From contig JALHPX010000049.1 of NCBI GenBank assembly GCA_022842225.1, positions 1 to 11,629 on the forward strand: a stretch of 11,629 bases of DNA, written 5' to 3'. A model generated the notes under the pieces. It ran no database searches and had not been told where the DNA came from. It saw only the letters and a program-made list of their open reading frames with translations. Each line of letters begins with the position of its first letter. Positions within the stretch are counted from its first letter, which is position 1. Position numbers and translations under genes: made by a program. Source of the DNA: a bacterium (lineage in GTDB: Bacteria > Bdellovibrionota > FAC87 > UBA2466). Positions 1 through 7,046 of this stretch are shown piece by piece.

Positions 1-349
1 CGGCAATGACTTGGGCTTGCACCCATAATCCAGCGAGACCTTTATCGTGAGGCTCTTCCCAGCGCAGTGTCAGACCCGATATCTGCGAGAGGCGCAGAAT
101 GGAGAACTTCTCCCAACCCGTCTGACTATCGACGAGAACGGACTTGCCCGCCATGGTCAACTTTAGTGCGAAGAGTGGGCCGTCTTTGGCAAGCACCGTG
201 CCGGTGGAAGTACGCATTAGAGAATGACTCTGAAGGCCATCTTTAGATACAAGCACCAGCGTCAGTTCGCCCGCGGAAATTCTCTCTTCCAACCCCCAGC
301 TCGCGAGAGAAGAAAACAATAATAGAACGAGGCAGACACGGTTGTTCAC
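1..349 (-). CDS. Secreted protein of unknown function, N-terminal part only
   Basis: An open frame starts at a GTG (349-347) that overlaps the TGA of the ABC ATPase gene as GTGA, and runs without a stop off the left edge (116 complete codons). The product begins MNNRVCLVLLLFSSLASWG, a typical signal peptide (Arg, hydrophobic core, small residues near the cut), so it is probably exported. The mature part alternates hydrophobic and polar residues (for example LTLVLVSKDG, LFALKLTMAGKSVLVDS, LTLRWEEP), which suggests a beta-rich domain. The pattern 'dGPLFALKL..aGKSVLVDSqtGW' faintly recalls N-terminal beta-sandwich domains of some periplasmic glycoside hydrolases, but that is a guess. Its place as last visible gene of the glycan export operon, translationally coupled to the ATPase, suggests a role in that pathway. 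The C-terminal part lies outside the window. Confidence 0.75.
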   Translation of the reverse strand, partial: MNNRVCLVLLLFSSLASWGLEERISAGELTLVLVSKDGLQSHSLMRTSTGTVLAKDGPLFALKLTMAGKSVLVDSQTGWEKFSILRLSQISGLTLRWEEPHDKGLAGLWVQAQVIA

Positions 350-1089
350 TTCAAAGCCCCGATGTCGGAGACGTGAGAATAGCGATCAATCGTTTCTTCG
401 ACGGAACCTTCAAAAACGATTTGACCGCGATCTAACAAAACCGCCCGATTGCAAAAACTGCGCAAAATGGACAGATCGTGCGAAACCACCACCGCCCCGC
501 CGGAGCGGCTCACCGAATCGGAAAACCGTTCGAGAAAACGCGGTAGAGTGGATTGATCCACTCCACCAAAAGCCTCGTCGAGAACCAACCAGGAAGCCGG
601 GCGCAGACAGGCCACGGCAAGACTTAACCGGGCCATCATTCCGCGGCTATAGGTTTTCACCGGCAAATCGACGGCAGCCATTAAATCACAAAGCTCCAAA
701 ATCTCACGTGTGAGCGGCCCTAATGCTTCGCGCGGGTAGTGAAGATTCGCTAAAAACAAAACATTCTCTCTCCCCGTCAATTCGGGGTCCACTGGGTAAC
801 TGCCTTCCATCACGCATCGCGGCCGGCTCAGTCGCGAAATTTTTCCTACCGTCGGTAAAAGCGACCCCGCCAAAATTCGGCACAACGTGCTCTTCCCGGC
901 GCCGTTTCGTCCCATTACCGCTACTCGCTCGCCAGGTCGCAACGCAAAATCAACGCCCGACAGGGCTTGCACACAGACGCTGGGTTGAGAAAAACGAAAT
1001 CCCTCGGCAATCCATTCTCGGAAAGTAGCTGCATACCCACGCGTGCGGTATTGCACTCCCACCTGATTGAGTTGAATAAGTTCAGACAT
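346..1089 (-). CDS. wzt: Wzt-like ABC transporter ATPase for polysaccharide export
   Basis: Predicted ATPase of an ABC-2 exporter that moves a lipid-linked polysaccharide across the inner membrane together with the permease encoded just upstream. The 247-residue product shows the Walker A GRNGAGKST at 60-68, a PELTGREN segment at 102-109 typical of the Wzt/TagH/KpsT group, a signature YSRGM at 147-151 (family form YSSGM rather than LSGGQ), Walker B WLVLDEA at 167-173 with D171/E172, and the switch histidine H204. I start it at 1089 (MSELIQLNQVGV) because this leaves an 8-nt overlap with the permease stop. An upstream in-frame ATG at 1128 would add 13 residues and overlap far more. The length is that of a bare nucleotide-binding domain: it lacks the C-terminal carbohydrate-binding domain of long Wzt proteins, so substrate recognition probably resembles the KpsT/TagH type. 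Stop overlaps the next start as GTGA. Confidence 0.93.
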   Translation of the reverse strand: MSELIQLNQVGVQYRTRGYAATFREWIAEGFRFSQPSVCVQALSGVDFALRPGERVAVMGRNGAGKSTLCRILAGSLLPTVGKISRLSRPRCVMEGSYPVDPELTGRENVLFLANLHYPREALGPLTREILELCDLMAAVDLPVKTYSRGMMARLSLAVACLRPASWLVLDEAFGGVDQSTLPRFLERFSDSVSRSGGAVVVSHDLSILRSFCNRAVLLDRGQIVFEGSVEETIDRYSHVSDIGALK

Positions 1090-1846
1090 GCAGCACCAGA
1101 GAATTCCGCAACGACTTCCAGATTCCAAATGCGCCCGCTAAAGCAATCAACGAGATGCCGGCACACTGCCAGAGCAAGGAGTTTGTAATTACTTGCTCTG
1201 TTGCCAGCCGTTGAAAGAGTTCAATCGAGGGAAACACGGGATTGATTAACTTAGATTGCACTTCCGAAAGCGGAGCCACTTGCACCGGATAGAGAATCGG
1301 CGACAACAAGAGCATCACGTGTAATCCCAGTGGCACGATAAATTGGCTGTCACGCAAAAAAACCTGCACCAGAGCCGCCACAGCGCTGGCTGCGAGGGTA
1401 AGCGCCAGAAGATTAAAAAGGGCAAGGGGTAAGAGGAGTAATCCCTTGACCGGAAAAAAGAAAAGCAAGGGCACCAGGCAAGCGAGGAAAATCAGAAAGT
1501 TTGCCAGGCTTTCGCTGAGCAGCAGGAGTAGCCCGTCCTCGGGACAGGATTGGACTACTCCTCTGAACCGCAGAAAATGCCCCATGGTCATGACAAGGCT
1601 CTGAGAAAAGTAGAACCAGGGTAAGTACCCCGCCGCTAAATAGACGAGAAAGTCCTGATTCTTTTGACCCGTGAGGCTGCCAAAAACCCAAAAATTTAAC
1701 AAAATCAGATGGTACGGATGCGAGATCACCCACAGCGCACCCAGCACACTCCCGCGGGTACGCAACTTCAAGCGCAGAAACGTCTGCACCATTTGCTGAC
1801 GAACCGAGAAATGAAAATCTTGGCTGTACGCCCTCAAGGCTTGCAT
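1082..1846 (-). CDS. wzm: Wzm-like ABC-2 transporter permease for polysaccharide export
   Basis: Inner-membrane permease partner of the ATPase that follows it. The 254-residue protein has an amphipathic N-terminal stretch and then about six hydrophobic segments (roughly 34-58, 66-86, 105-131, 135-162, 168-188 and 224-243). It carries the conserved ABC-2 pattern of O-antigen/teichoic acid exporters: RGSVLGALW near 31-39, FLRD at 163-166, SPILYP at 182-187 and INPVFPSIELFQRL at 201-214. Length matches the family (about 250-280). The ATG at 1846 abuts the TAA of the upstream glycosyltransferase with no spacer, and its own stop overlaps the ATPase start by 8 nt, so expression is probably coupled. 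Function as polysaccharide exporter follows from family and the neighbouring sugar transferases; the exact glycan cannot be told. Confidence 0.93.
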   Translation of the reverse strand: MQALRAYSQDFHFSVRQQMVQTFLRLKLRTRGSVLGALWVISHPYHLILLNFWVFGSLTGQKNQDFLVYLAAGYLPWFYFSQSLVMTMGHFLRFRGVVQSCPEDGLLLLLSESLANFLIFLACLVPLLFFFPVKGLLLLPLALFNLLALTLAASAVAALVQVFLRDSQFIVPLGLHVMLLLSPILYPVQVAPLSEVQSKLINPVFPSIELFQRLATEQVITNSLLWQCAGISLIALAGAFGIWKSLRNSLVLHV

Positions 1847-4018
1847 TTAGATTTCCGGACGTTCGGGTGGACAATGCCCGTGTCGCAACGTCAGCACTTC
1901 CATCGGAACGTGGTCGTGGTTGAGAGAAAGCCCCGGGCTGTAATACGGATCGCCCTGGTCAAAAATGAACTTGTGGCGATGGCGCACGAAATTGCGCGCG
2001 ACCACGCGGTGCGGACTATCGTCCTTGCCCCGCGAGGCACTTTCAAAATGAGTGAGCAAAGCATAGGGCGTGTAAACAATTAATCGGCCCGATTCACGCA
2101 CGCGCAAACACAGTTCCACGTCGGTAAATTCATCTTTCAACTCCGTGGCGTTAAAGCCGCCTAACGTCAAAAAATATTCCCGCGGCATCATCATGCAGGC
2201 ACCCGTAACCGCGCTTAAATTGTGAATAGAGCGCACCTTGTGCAAGTAGCCCGACGCGTGTCCCGGGAGTCCGGAGAACTGGTGCCCAGCTAACCCTCCC
2301 ATTCCAATGACAACGCCGGCATGCTGGATAGTGCCCTCGGGAAAAAGTAAGCGCGCCCCCACGGCTCCTACTTCCGGACGCTGCGAGTGTTCTAACATCG
2401 CGCTCATCCACTCCGGCGAAATCACTTCGGTGTCATTATTTAGAAAAAGCAAATGGCTGCCGCGCGCTTGCATGGCGCCAAAGTTATTCAGCAGACTGTA
2501 ATTGAACGGAAAATCCAGATCAAAAACCCGTAACTGCTCGCCCATCTCTTTTTGCAGGTGATGGAGTAATTCTTTTGTTTCAGGGAGGCGACTGCCGTTG
2601 TCGAGCGCGAGGATCTCGTAGTTCGGATAATCGGTCTTCTCTCTTACTGTTCGTACGCACTCTTTGAGAAGTTCGGGCCGATCGCGAAAAGGGATCAAAA
2701 CGCTCACCAGAGGTCGGCCCAAAATTTTTCGCTTTACGCGGACGGTGTTAGGCAAATCCCCCGGGAGAGTTTGCGCGTCGATTTTACGACGAGCGAGTGC
2801 CTCTTCCACCGCCGCCATCGTACGCGACCAGAGCACCGTGTCCGTATTCATGTGGGCCGAGATATTCGCTAAATGGTGCCGCCAAGTGTAGAGCGACTTT
2901 GCTACATGGGTAATCTGTTTGGCTTTCTCCGCGGCGCGCAGGACAAAATCGTAATCTTGAGCCCCATCAAACTCGCTCCGAAAGCGGCCAACCTGTTTCA
3001 TCAAATCCCATCGCACGCAGACCAAGTGACAAAAGTAATTGTGCGAAAGCAGTAAATCGGGTGAATACCGCGGCTTCAGATACGGAATGAATTGTTTTGA
3101 GCTTTCAACGTAAACGCGTTCATCGCTGTAGAGTAGATCAGCGCCGCATTCCACCGCCGCCTCAACCAGACTCTCAAGCGCAAATGGCTCTAAGATATCG
3201 TCGTGATCGACGAAAGTTTGAAACAAGCCACCTGCCATGTCGGCTGCACTATTCGTGGCAGCAGATGTCCCTTGCGCCGTCGGATGGCGAGTCAAATGCA
3301 CGCATGGGTGCCGAGCAAAACCGTCTAGGATCTCTCGCACGCGGGGATTAGCCGACCCATCGTCCACTAGGCAAACCTCCCAAAGTGGATACGACTGCGC
3401 CTCGATGGAATTCAAAGCCTCTAATAAATAGCGCGGTAGCGGATCATGCACCGGCAAAAGGATCGAAACAATAGGCTGCAGCGCCTGTGGCAAGGGACCT
3501 ACTTTTTCCAGCACCTGCGTCCACGACTCCCGTGGCAATTCCCGACGGAAGACACCCCACAGAGGCGCCAGCTTGCTCATCAAACTCGACGCTTGGATTA
3601 AGGCATAGACGCTATGCTTATCATTGGCGATTCGCAGAAAACGCAGGACTTGTTCAAGTTCCGGCTCAGGCTCTCGAATCAGCTTTTCACCTGTGAGTAC
3701 AAACAGCCGCCGGCCGTATTGAGCAGTCGCTTTTTGTAGGGTTTCGAATACAGCGCGCACATCCGAACAAGCCGCTTCTAGTTCCGCGTGTTTGGTGAGA
3801 AACTCGGTGACGATGTTACGCGGATCGGCCAACACGCAGACTACTTTGGCTTTTGGATGGTGTTCGAGAATTTGGAGAAGATCGCAATCGTCAGAGAAAC
3901 AGTGAGAGATCACCGCAGCGTTTTCCAACTCGGGGTGCAAAGACAGCGCAGGAACAAAGGCATCGACGAGTGGCCGCCAACCCCAAACAATCACTTGCGG
4001 CAGGATTTGAGAACCCAT
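1847..4018 (-). CDS. Large glycosyltransferase with two GT2 domains and a sulfotransferase-like N-terminus
   Basis: A cytoplasmic sugar transferase of 723 residues likely to add two or more sugars to the exported glycan. Domain 1 (about 182-400) is a family-2 GT-A fold with VDDGS at 218-222, the metal-binding DHDD at 271-274, QDYDF at 354-358 and the YTWRHH block at 377-382. Domain 2 (about 435-690) is a second GT2 unit with LDNGS at 472-476, NNDTE at 527-531, a TDVELCLR block at 632-639 and THFES at 656-660, the arrangement seen in rhamnan/O-antigen tandem GT2 enzymes. Both keep their acidic nucleotide-sugar motifs, so both may be active. Residues 1-170 are not GT2: CVLADPRNIV at 61-70 and a GEKLIREPEPELEQVLRFL segment at 110-128 resemble the 3'-phosphate loop and C-terminal helix region of bacterial sulfotransferases, but the usual N-terminal P-loop is not recognisable. 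Starts 3 nt after the nucleotidyltransferase stop and abuts wzm. Assignment as GT2 is secure; donor and acceptor unknown. Confidence 0.93.
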   Translation of the reverse strand: MGSQILPQVIVWGWRPLVDAFVPALSLHPELENAAVISHCFSDDCDLLQILEHHPKAKVVCVLADPRNIVTEFLTKHAELEAACSDVRAVFETLQKATAQYGRRLFVLTGEKLIREPEPELEQVLRFLRIANDKHSVYALIQASSLMSKLAPLWGVFRRELPRESWTQVLEKVGPLPQALQPIVSILLPVHDPLPRYLLEALNSIEAQSYPLWEVCLVDDGSANPRVREILDGFARHPCVHLTRHPTAQGTSAATNSAADMAGGLFQTFVDHDDILEPFALESLVEAAVECGADLLYSDERVYVESSKQFIPYLKPRYSPDLLLSHNYFCHLVCVRWDLMKQVGRFRSEFDGAQDYDFVLRAAEKAKQITHVAKSLYTWRHHLANISAHMNTDTVLWSRTMAAVEEALARRKIDAQTLPGDLPNTVRVKRKILGRPLVSVLIPFRDRPELLKECVRTVREKTDYPNYEILALDNGSRLPETKELLHHLQKEMGEQLRVFDLDFPFNYSLLNNFGAMQARGSHLLFLNNDTEVISPEWMSAMLEHSQRPEVGAVGARLLFPEGTIQHAGVVIGMGGLAGHQFSGLPGHASGYLHKVRSIHNLSAVTGACMMMPREYFLTLGGFNATELKDEFTDVELCLRVRESGRLIVYTPYALLTHFESASRGKDDSPHRVVARNFVRHRHKFIFDQGDPYYSPGLSLNHDHVPMEVLTLRHGHCPPERPEI

Positions 4019-4021
4019 GGC

Positions 4022-5392
4022 TTACAAACTTATCAGGCCCGCCGACACGGTGTCACGGCGGAATGCAGGCTCGCGCTGCAGACGATCGAGGAGTTCTTCA
4101 CCGCATTGCGCAATGAGAGCTATTTCACTCTCCACCCCCTTCATCCTCTGCAATCGAAGATAAATATCGTCGGATATCCGCACTAGTTCAGGCAGACTCC
4201 ACACCCGCTGACTCAACAGAAAAACCAACTCAGAGAGCTGTAAAAAAACAGAGTGCACTTCCCGTGGGTTTTTCCAAATAATTTCTCCGCGAGCTAAGAT
4301 CGCAATATGCAGAGCGCGCTCGCGGATAGCGGCGTAGGAATGAAACCGCAGATGGTCCGTTAGACCCAAGGCGTGAAATCGATTCTTAGTGGCGGGCGTG
4401 AGGTGCGTATTTGGTAAGCCCCAGTGCAGACCGGACGCTAAAAGCATTCCGCTCAGAGGGAGAACACAAATAGGCGTAACGGGCAGATCCCATTCCGCAG
4501 AACTTTCGAAGAACTGCTTCAGACACTCAGTATCGTCGACAGTAAAGACGTGTTCCCAAGGAAGAGATCCTCGCTTAAGTGGGTCCATCCGCGCTTGGTC
4601 TGCGGTGTGAATTCTTCCGCCATTCTGGGATTCTGGAAAGAGCAACGTGCCGGGAGTCTGTGGCGCGGGCAAAGCAAAACAAGCGGCAGAGATTTGATTG
4701 AGCTGTTGGGCAGTCCTGACTAGCTCGTCAATCGCAAACGGCACGGAGGCATCTTCTGGGACTCGCCTTCCCTCCGCCAGTTCGCGAGCTTTACGAAGAT
4801 ACTTCTGACAACGACGAACGTAAAAATCGCGTCGTCCAATTCGTCGCAGGCTGGCGTGGAAATTCAATAACGCGTGGTAGTACTGTTGATGCGCCTGCAG
4901 CGCGCGCCCTTGCAGTGAAACGTTTTCATCTCCAAGCGCCCGAGAGTAGGTTGTCTCGCCCGCTAACGGCCGCAACTCGCCCATTCCGGCTGACCGCTGG
5001 AGCGGCCATCGACTTATCCAGTCACTGGCGCCATCGTCAGCTATATCGACGATAAGCTCGGCCGGGATACCTAGCAACGTTCGCAGGAAGCGGTAGATTT
5101 TACGAATACGTAAGAGCGTTTTTACTCGAGTCAGCGTAGCCATCGGTTCAAGTACCACTAAAAAATCGAGATCCGACACTCCGGGACGACAGTTTCGAAC
5201 ACTTCCTCCGCGTAAAAACACACTGCGCACGCCACCGCATTTAAAGATCAGCCACCCCACGAGCCGCGCGATTACTACGTAGGCAAAAGCACCGATCGTC
5301 TGAAAGCCCCAGACGCGATACGTCACAAACAATCGACGAAGAAAACTCCAGGAACCGCGCTCTGCAAAGAAATTTTCGAATTGGGTAACCAA
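4022..5392 (-). CDS. Nucleotidyltransferase-fold protein, first gene of the glycan export operon
   Basis: A 456-residue protein with the signature of minimal-type nucleotidyltransferases (Pol beta fold): LRGGS at 60-64, SDLDFLVV at 73-80 giving the D74-x-D76 metal pair, and a third acidic position in ELIVDI (D116). All catalytic acids are present, so NMP transfer to an unknown acceptor is plausible. Residues about 28-50 are hydrophobic and could be an amphipathic or buried helix. The remaining 330 residues are mostly predicted helical (for example 165-208 and 383-442), with a mixed middle part, and I do not recognise them. The start is a TTG preceded by GGGAAG about 4 nt upstream; no ATG or GTG lies in frame before the upstream stop. 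It heads the operon with the GT2 enzyme, permease and ATPase, so a role in making or modifying the exported glycan or its carrier is likely. It could instead be an antibiotic- or toxin-type transferase by fold alone. Confidence 0.8.
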   Translation of the reverse strand: MVTQFENFFAERGSWSFLRRLFVTYRVWGFQTIGAFAYVVIARLVGWLIFKCGGVRSVFLRGGSVRNCRPGVSDLDFLVVLEPMATLTRVKTLLRIRKIYRFLRTLLGIPAELIVDIADDGASDWISRWPLQRSAGMGELRPLAGETTYSRALGDENVSLQGRALQAHQQYYHALLNFHASLRRIGRRDFYVRRCQKYLRKARELAEGRRVPEDASVPFAIDELVRTAQQLNQISAACFALPAPQTPGTLLFPESQNGGRIHTADQARMDPLKRGSLPWEHVFTVDDTECLKQFFESSAEWDLPVTPICVLPLSGMLLASGLHWGLPNTHLTPATKNRFHALGLTDHLRFHSYAAIRERALHIAILARGEIIWKNPREVHSVFLQLSELVFLLSQRVWSLPELVRISDDIYLRLQRMKGVESEIALIAQCGEELLDRLQREPAFRRDTVSAGLISL

Positions 5393-5409
5393 GAGACTTC
5401 CCGTAAAGT
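5381..5409 (+). promoter_or_regulatory. Possible sigma-70-like promoter for the GT4 gene at 5444
   Basis: TTGGGT (5381-5386) and TAAAGT (5404-5409) are spaced by exactly 17 nt, which would place the start near 5416 and a leader of about 28 nt before the ATG at 5444. Each hexamer matches consensus only partly (3/6 and 4/6). If real it overlaps head-on with the promoter of the leftward operon, since only 51 nt separate the two start codons. Confidence 0.3.
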
Positions 5410-5420
5410 CGTTCTTGGAG

Positions 5421-5429
5421 AGTGTAGCA
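5421..5429 (-). promoter_or_regulatory. Possible extended -10 promoter for the nucleotidyltransferase/glycan operon
   Basis: Read on the minus strand this is TGC-TACACT, an extended -10 element (TGn plus a good -10 hexamer). It would start transcription near 5414, giving a leader of roughly 22 nt that contains the GGGAAG ribosome site before the TTG start at 5392. No good -35 is present 17 nt upstream, as is common with extended -10 promoters. It is a pattern match only. Confidence 0.35.
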
Positions 5430-5443
5430 CCGAAAAATGCCCT

Positions 5444-6613
5444 ATGCCTTTAGCGCGGGATTCCAAATTTATCTTTTGCCTAGATGAACCACGGCATACC
5501 GGCGCGCATCTTTTTATTCTACGTTTAACCGAATTTCTCTCGCAGCAAGGCTGCGCGGTTTCCATTGTCTCCGAGGTTCCCTACTCTTTGAGAAATAGTT
5601 ACGTGACGCCGAAGGATCCAGCCGGTTGGCGAGCCCTTCTCGCGGAACTGCAACCCGATTTGGGAGTCGGTGTCTTTGGCCGTACTACTGAATTTGCTCT
5701 CGCTCTCCGCAGCCATGGCATCGCACGTACGTGGATGTGCCTTGTCGCTGCCTGGCTTTCGAGCGCCGAGGGGAAAAAGGCGCGCGAGGCAAATCTATTG
5801 GTTTACGACAATGTCCTCGTGCCCTCTCACGCTACGGCGCTAGACCTTGCAGCTCCACTGGAAGTAAATGTCCGGTGCATCGGCCAAGGAGTCGACACCG
5901 AGCTTTTCCAACGCTACGCGAAGGCGGAAGTAGCTTCACTCAGGACACGATTGGGAATCCGCGAGGGTGACTTTGTTTTGGGGTACGCAGGGAGGTTCTC
6001 TGCCGATAAAAATCAATTGGGTTTGGTGGCGGGACTGGCGGGGTTAGCGCAAGATGAAGCAATACAAGGGCGACGCTACCAATTGATTCTGTGCGGCCCT
6101 CCTCCCACTGGCTTGGAACGAGAGTATGCACAGCAACTCCTCCAAGCCGCTCGGAATTTACAGATCGAAAACCAGGTGCATATTCACTTTGTCGAGCACG
6201 CTCAGTTACCGCTTTGGTACAGTTGCTACGACTTAATGGTTTCTCTCAGCTCTGTAGAAACCTTTGGATTATCGACGATAGAATCACTAGCCTGTGGCAC
6301 TCCGCTGATTGCGTTGGAGCTCCCCGCCCTTTGCGAATCGCTCGATTTTTACCCAAAACAATGGCTACCGCCCACACCCGAGAGGGTCTGGGAGAAGGTG
6401 AAGCAGCTGTCGAAACAGCCCGCTGAATTACAGCGAGTAGGAACGTGGGCTTCGCGGATAGTGCGCCAAGAACGAGACCTCCGGAAATCTCTCTACGAGT
6501 ACGCGCATTATTTTGGTGAGTGCATTGCAGGATCAAGTTCTCTAGCGCGCCTTACTGCGACCGGCGCCATTGCCGACGAGGTCGGAACCAGGCCCACGGA
6601 GCCGTTAGCCTAA
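5444..6613 (+). CDS. GT4-family glycosyltransferase (GT-B fold)
   Basis: A retaining sugar transferase of 389 residues that probably works in the same glycan pathway. The C-terminal half carries the donor-binding domain: GYAGRFSADKN at 180-190 (R184 and K189 equivalent to phosphate-binding residues) and the EX7E motif E272-TFGLSTI-E280 followed by SLACGTPLIA at 281-290. The N-terminal Rossmann-like half begins directly with strand one, FIFCLDEPRHTGAH at 9-22. I chose the ATG at 5444; the frame extends back to a TTG at 5381, but those 21 residues carry no fold element and would overlap the divergent gene's start. No strong ribosome site sits at normal distance (GGAG is 23 nt upstream), so initiation may be weak. 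The last 62 nt overlap the 3' end of the oppositely oriented S26 gene. Sugar specificity cannot be read from the sequence. Confidence 0.9.
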   Translation: MPLARDSKFIFCLDEPRHTGAHLFILRLTEFLSQQGCAVSIVSEVPYSLRNSYVTPKDPAGWRALLAELQPDLGVGVFGRTTEFALALRSHGIARTWMCLVAAWLSSAEGKKAREANLLVYDNVLVPSHATALDLAAPLEVNVRCIGQGVDTELFQRYAKAEVASLRTRLGIREGDFVLGYAGRFSADKNQLGLVAGLAGLAQDEAIQGRRYQLILCGPPPTGLEREYAQQLLQAARNLQIENQVHIHFVEHAQLPLWYSCYDLMVSLSSVETFGLSTIESLACGTPLIALELPALCESLDFYPKQWLPPTPERVWEKVKQLSKQPAELQRVGTWASRIVRQERDLRKSLYEYAHYFGECIAGSSSLARLTATGAIADEVGTRPTEPLA

Positions 6614-7046
6614 AGAATAGCTGCGAGAAAATCGGTTCACTGGTCCAGCGGGCACGTAGTCGCCCCGCCCATCGACCCAACGGACCTGCAAACAAACCGC
6701 GAAAGATCCAGTATTGAAGGCGCACCACCGCGCCAACTAAGTAGACCATCGGACGCCGCGTGAGAGGAAGGCTGGAAAGATCCACTCTTCCCTGAACCTC
6801 CGTCCACTCAATCCAGCCATCCGGAAACGTGTTGCTATCGCCTTTGACGTAAACAGAAGGCACTCCCACACGATTTATTTCCAAAACCCGGTGACAGATC
6901 TGAAGTTTGCCGCGGCGAAACACGATCCAGTCGCCTCGACGCAAATCCGAGAGAGAAATTTCGCGCACGCGGATCCAATCCCCGTCTCGCAGCAGCGGCC
7001 ATTGGCTAGGGCCTAGGCAGAGGATTCTTTTGTCAGTGGCGCTCAA
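6552..7046 (-). CDS. Small S26-type signal-peptidase-like protein
   Basis: A 164-residue protein with the layout of short S24/S26 (SipW/Sec11-like) serine peptidases: a Ser box PSQWPLLRDGDWI at 13-25 with candidate nucleophile S14, an RRGDWIVFR strand at 36-44, CHRVLEI at 51-57 with candidate base H52 (Ser/His type, not the Ser/Lys type of LepB), and YVKGDSN at 66-72. The usual SM of the Ser box is SQ here, so activity is likely but not certain. Residues about 100-122 form a hydrophobic, aromatic-rich segment that may bind the membrane; the C-terminal 40 residues are Arg/Trp rich. The start is TTG, overlapping the TGA of the PqqD gene as TTGA with no clear ribosome site, which implies coupled translation. 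Family members beside PqqD proteins occur in peptide-modification clusters, so it may cut a leader or signal peptide; the substrate is not visible here. Confidence 0.8.
   Translation of the reverse strand: MSATDKRILCLGPSQWPLLRDGDWIRVREISLSDLRRGDWIVFRRGKLQICHRVLEINRVGVPSVYVKGDSNTFPDGWIEWTEVQGRVDLSSLPLTRRPMVYLVGAVVRLQYWIFRGLFAGPLGRWAGRLRARWTSEPIFSQLFFRLTAPWAWFRPRRQWRRSQ

Noticed and set aside
101..113. Palindrome GGAGAA-C-TTCTCC
   Set aside because: A short symmetric stretch inside a coding region with no second copy in a regulatory position; expected by chance.
342..713. Rightward 123-codon open frame rich in Arg and Pro
   Set aside because: Antisense to the ABC ATPase with its clear Walker motifs; the composition is typical of a shadow frame.
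3788..4186. Rightward 132-codon open frame across the start of the GT2 gene
   Set aside because: It is antisense to two strongly supported genes, has no recognisable domain and is composed of the shadow of their codons.
5381..5443. N-terminal extension of the first GT4 protein from a TTG
   Set aside because: The extra 21 residues precede the first strand of the fold and overlap the divergent gene's start; the ATG at 5444 fits the family better.
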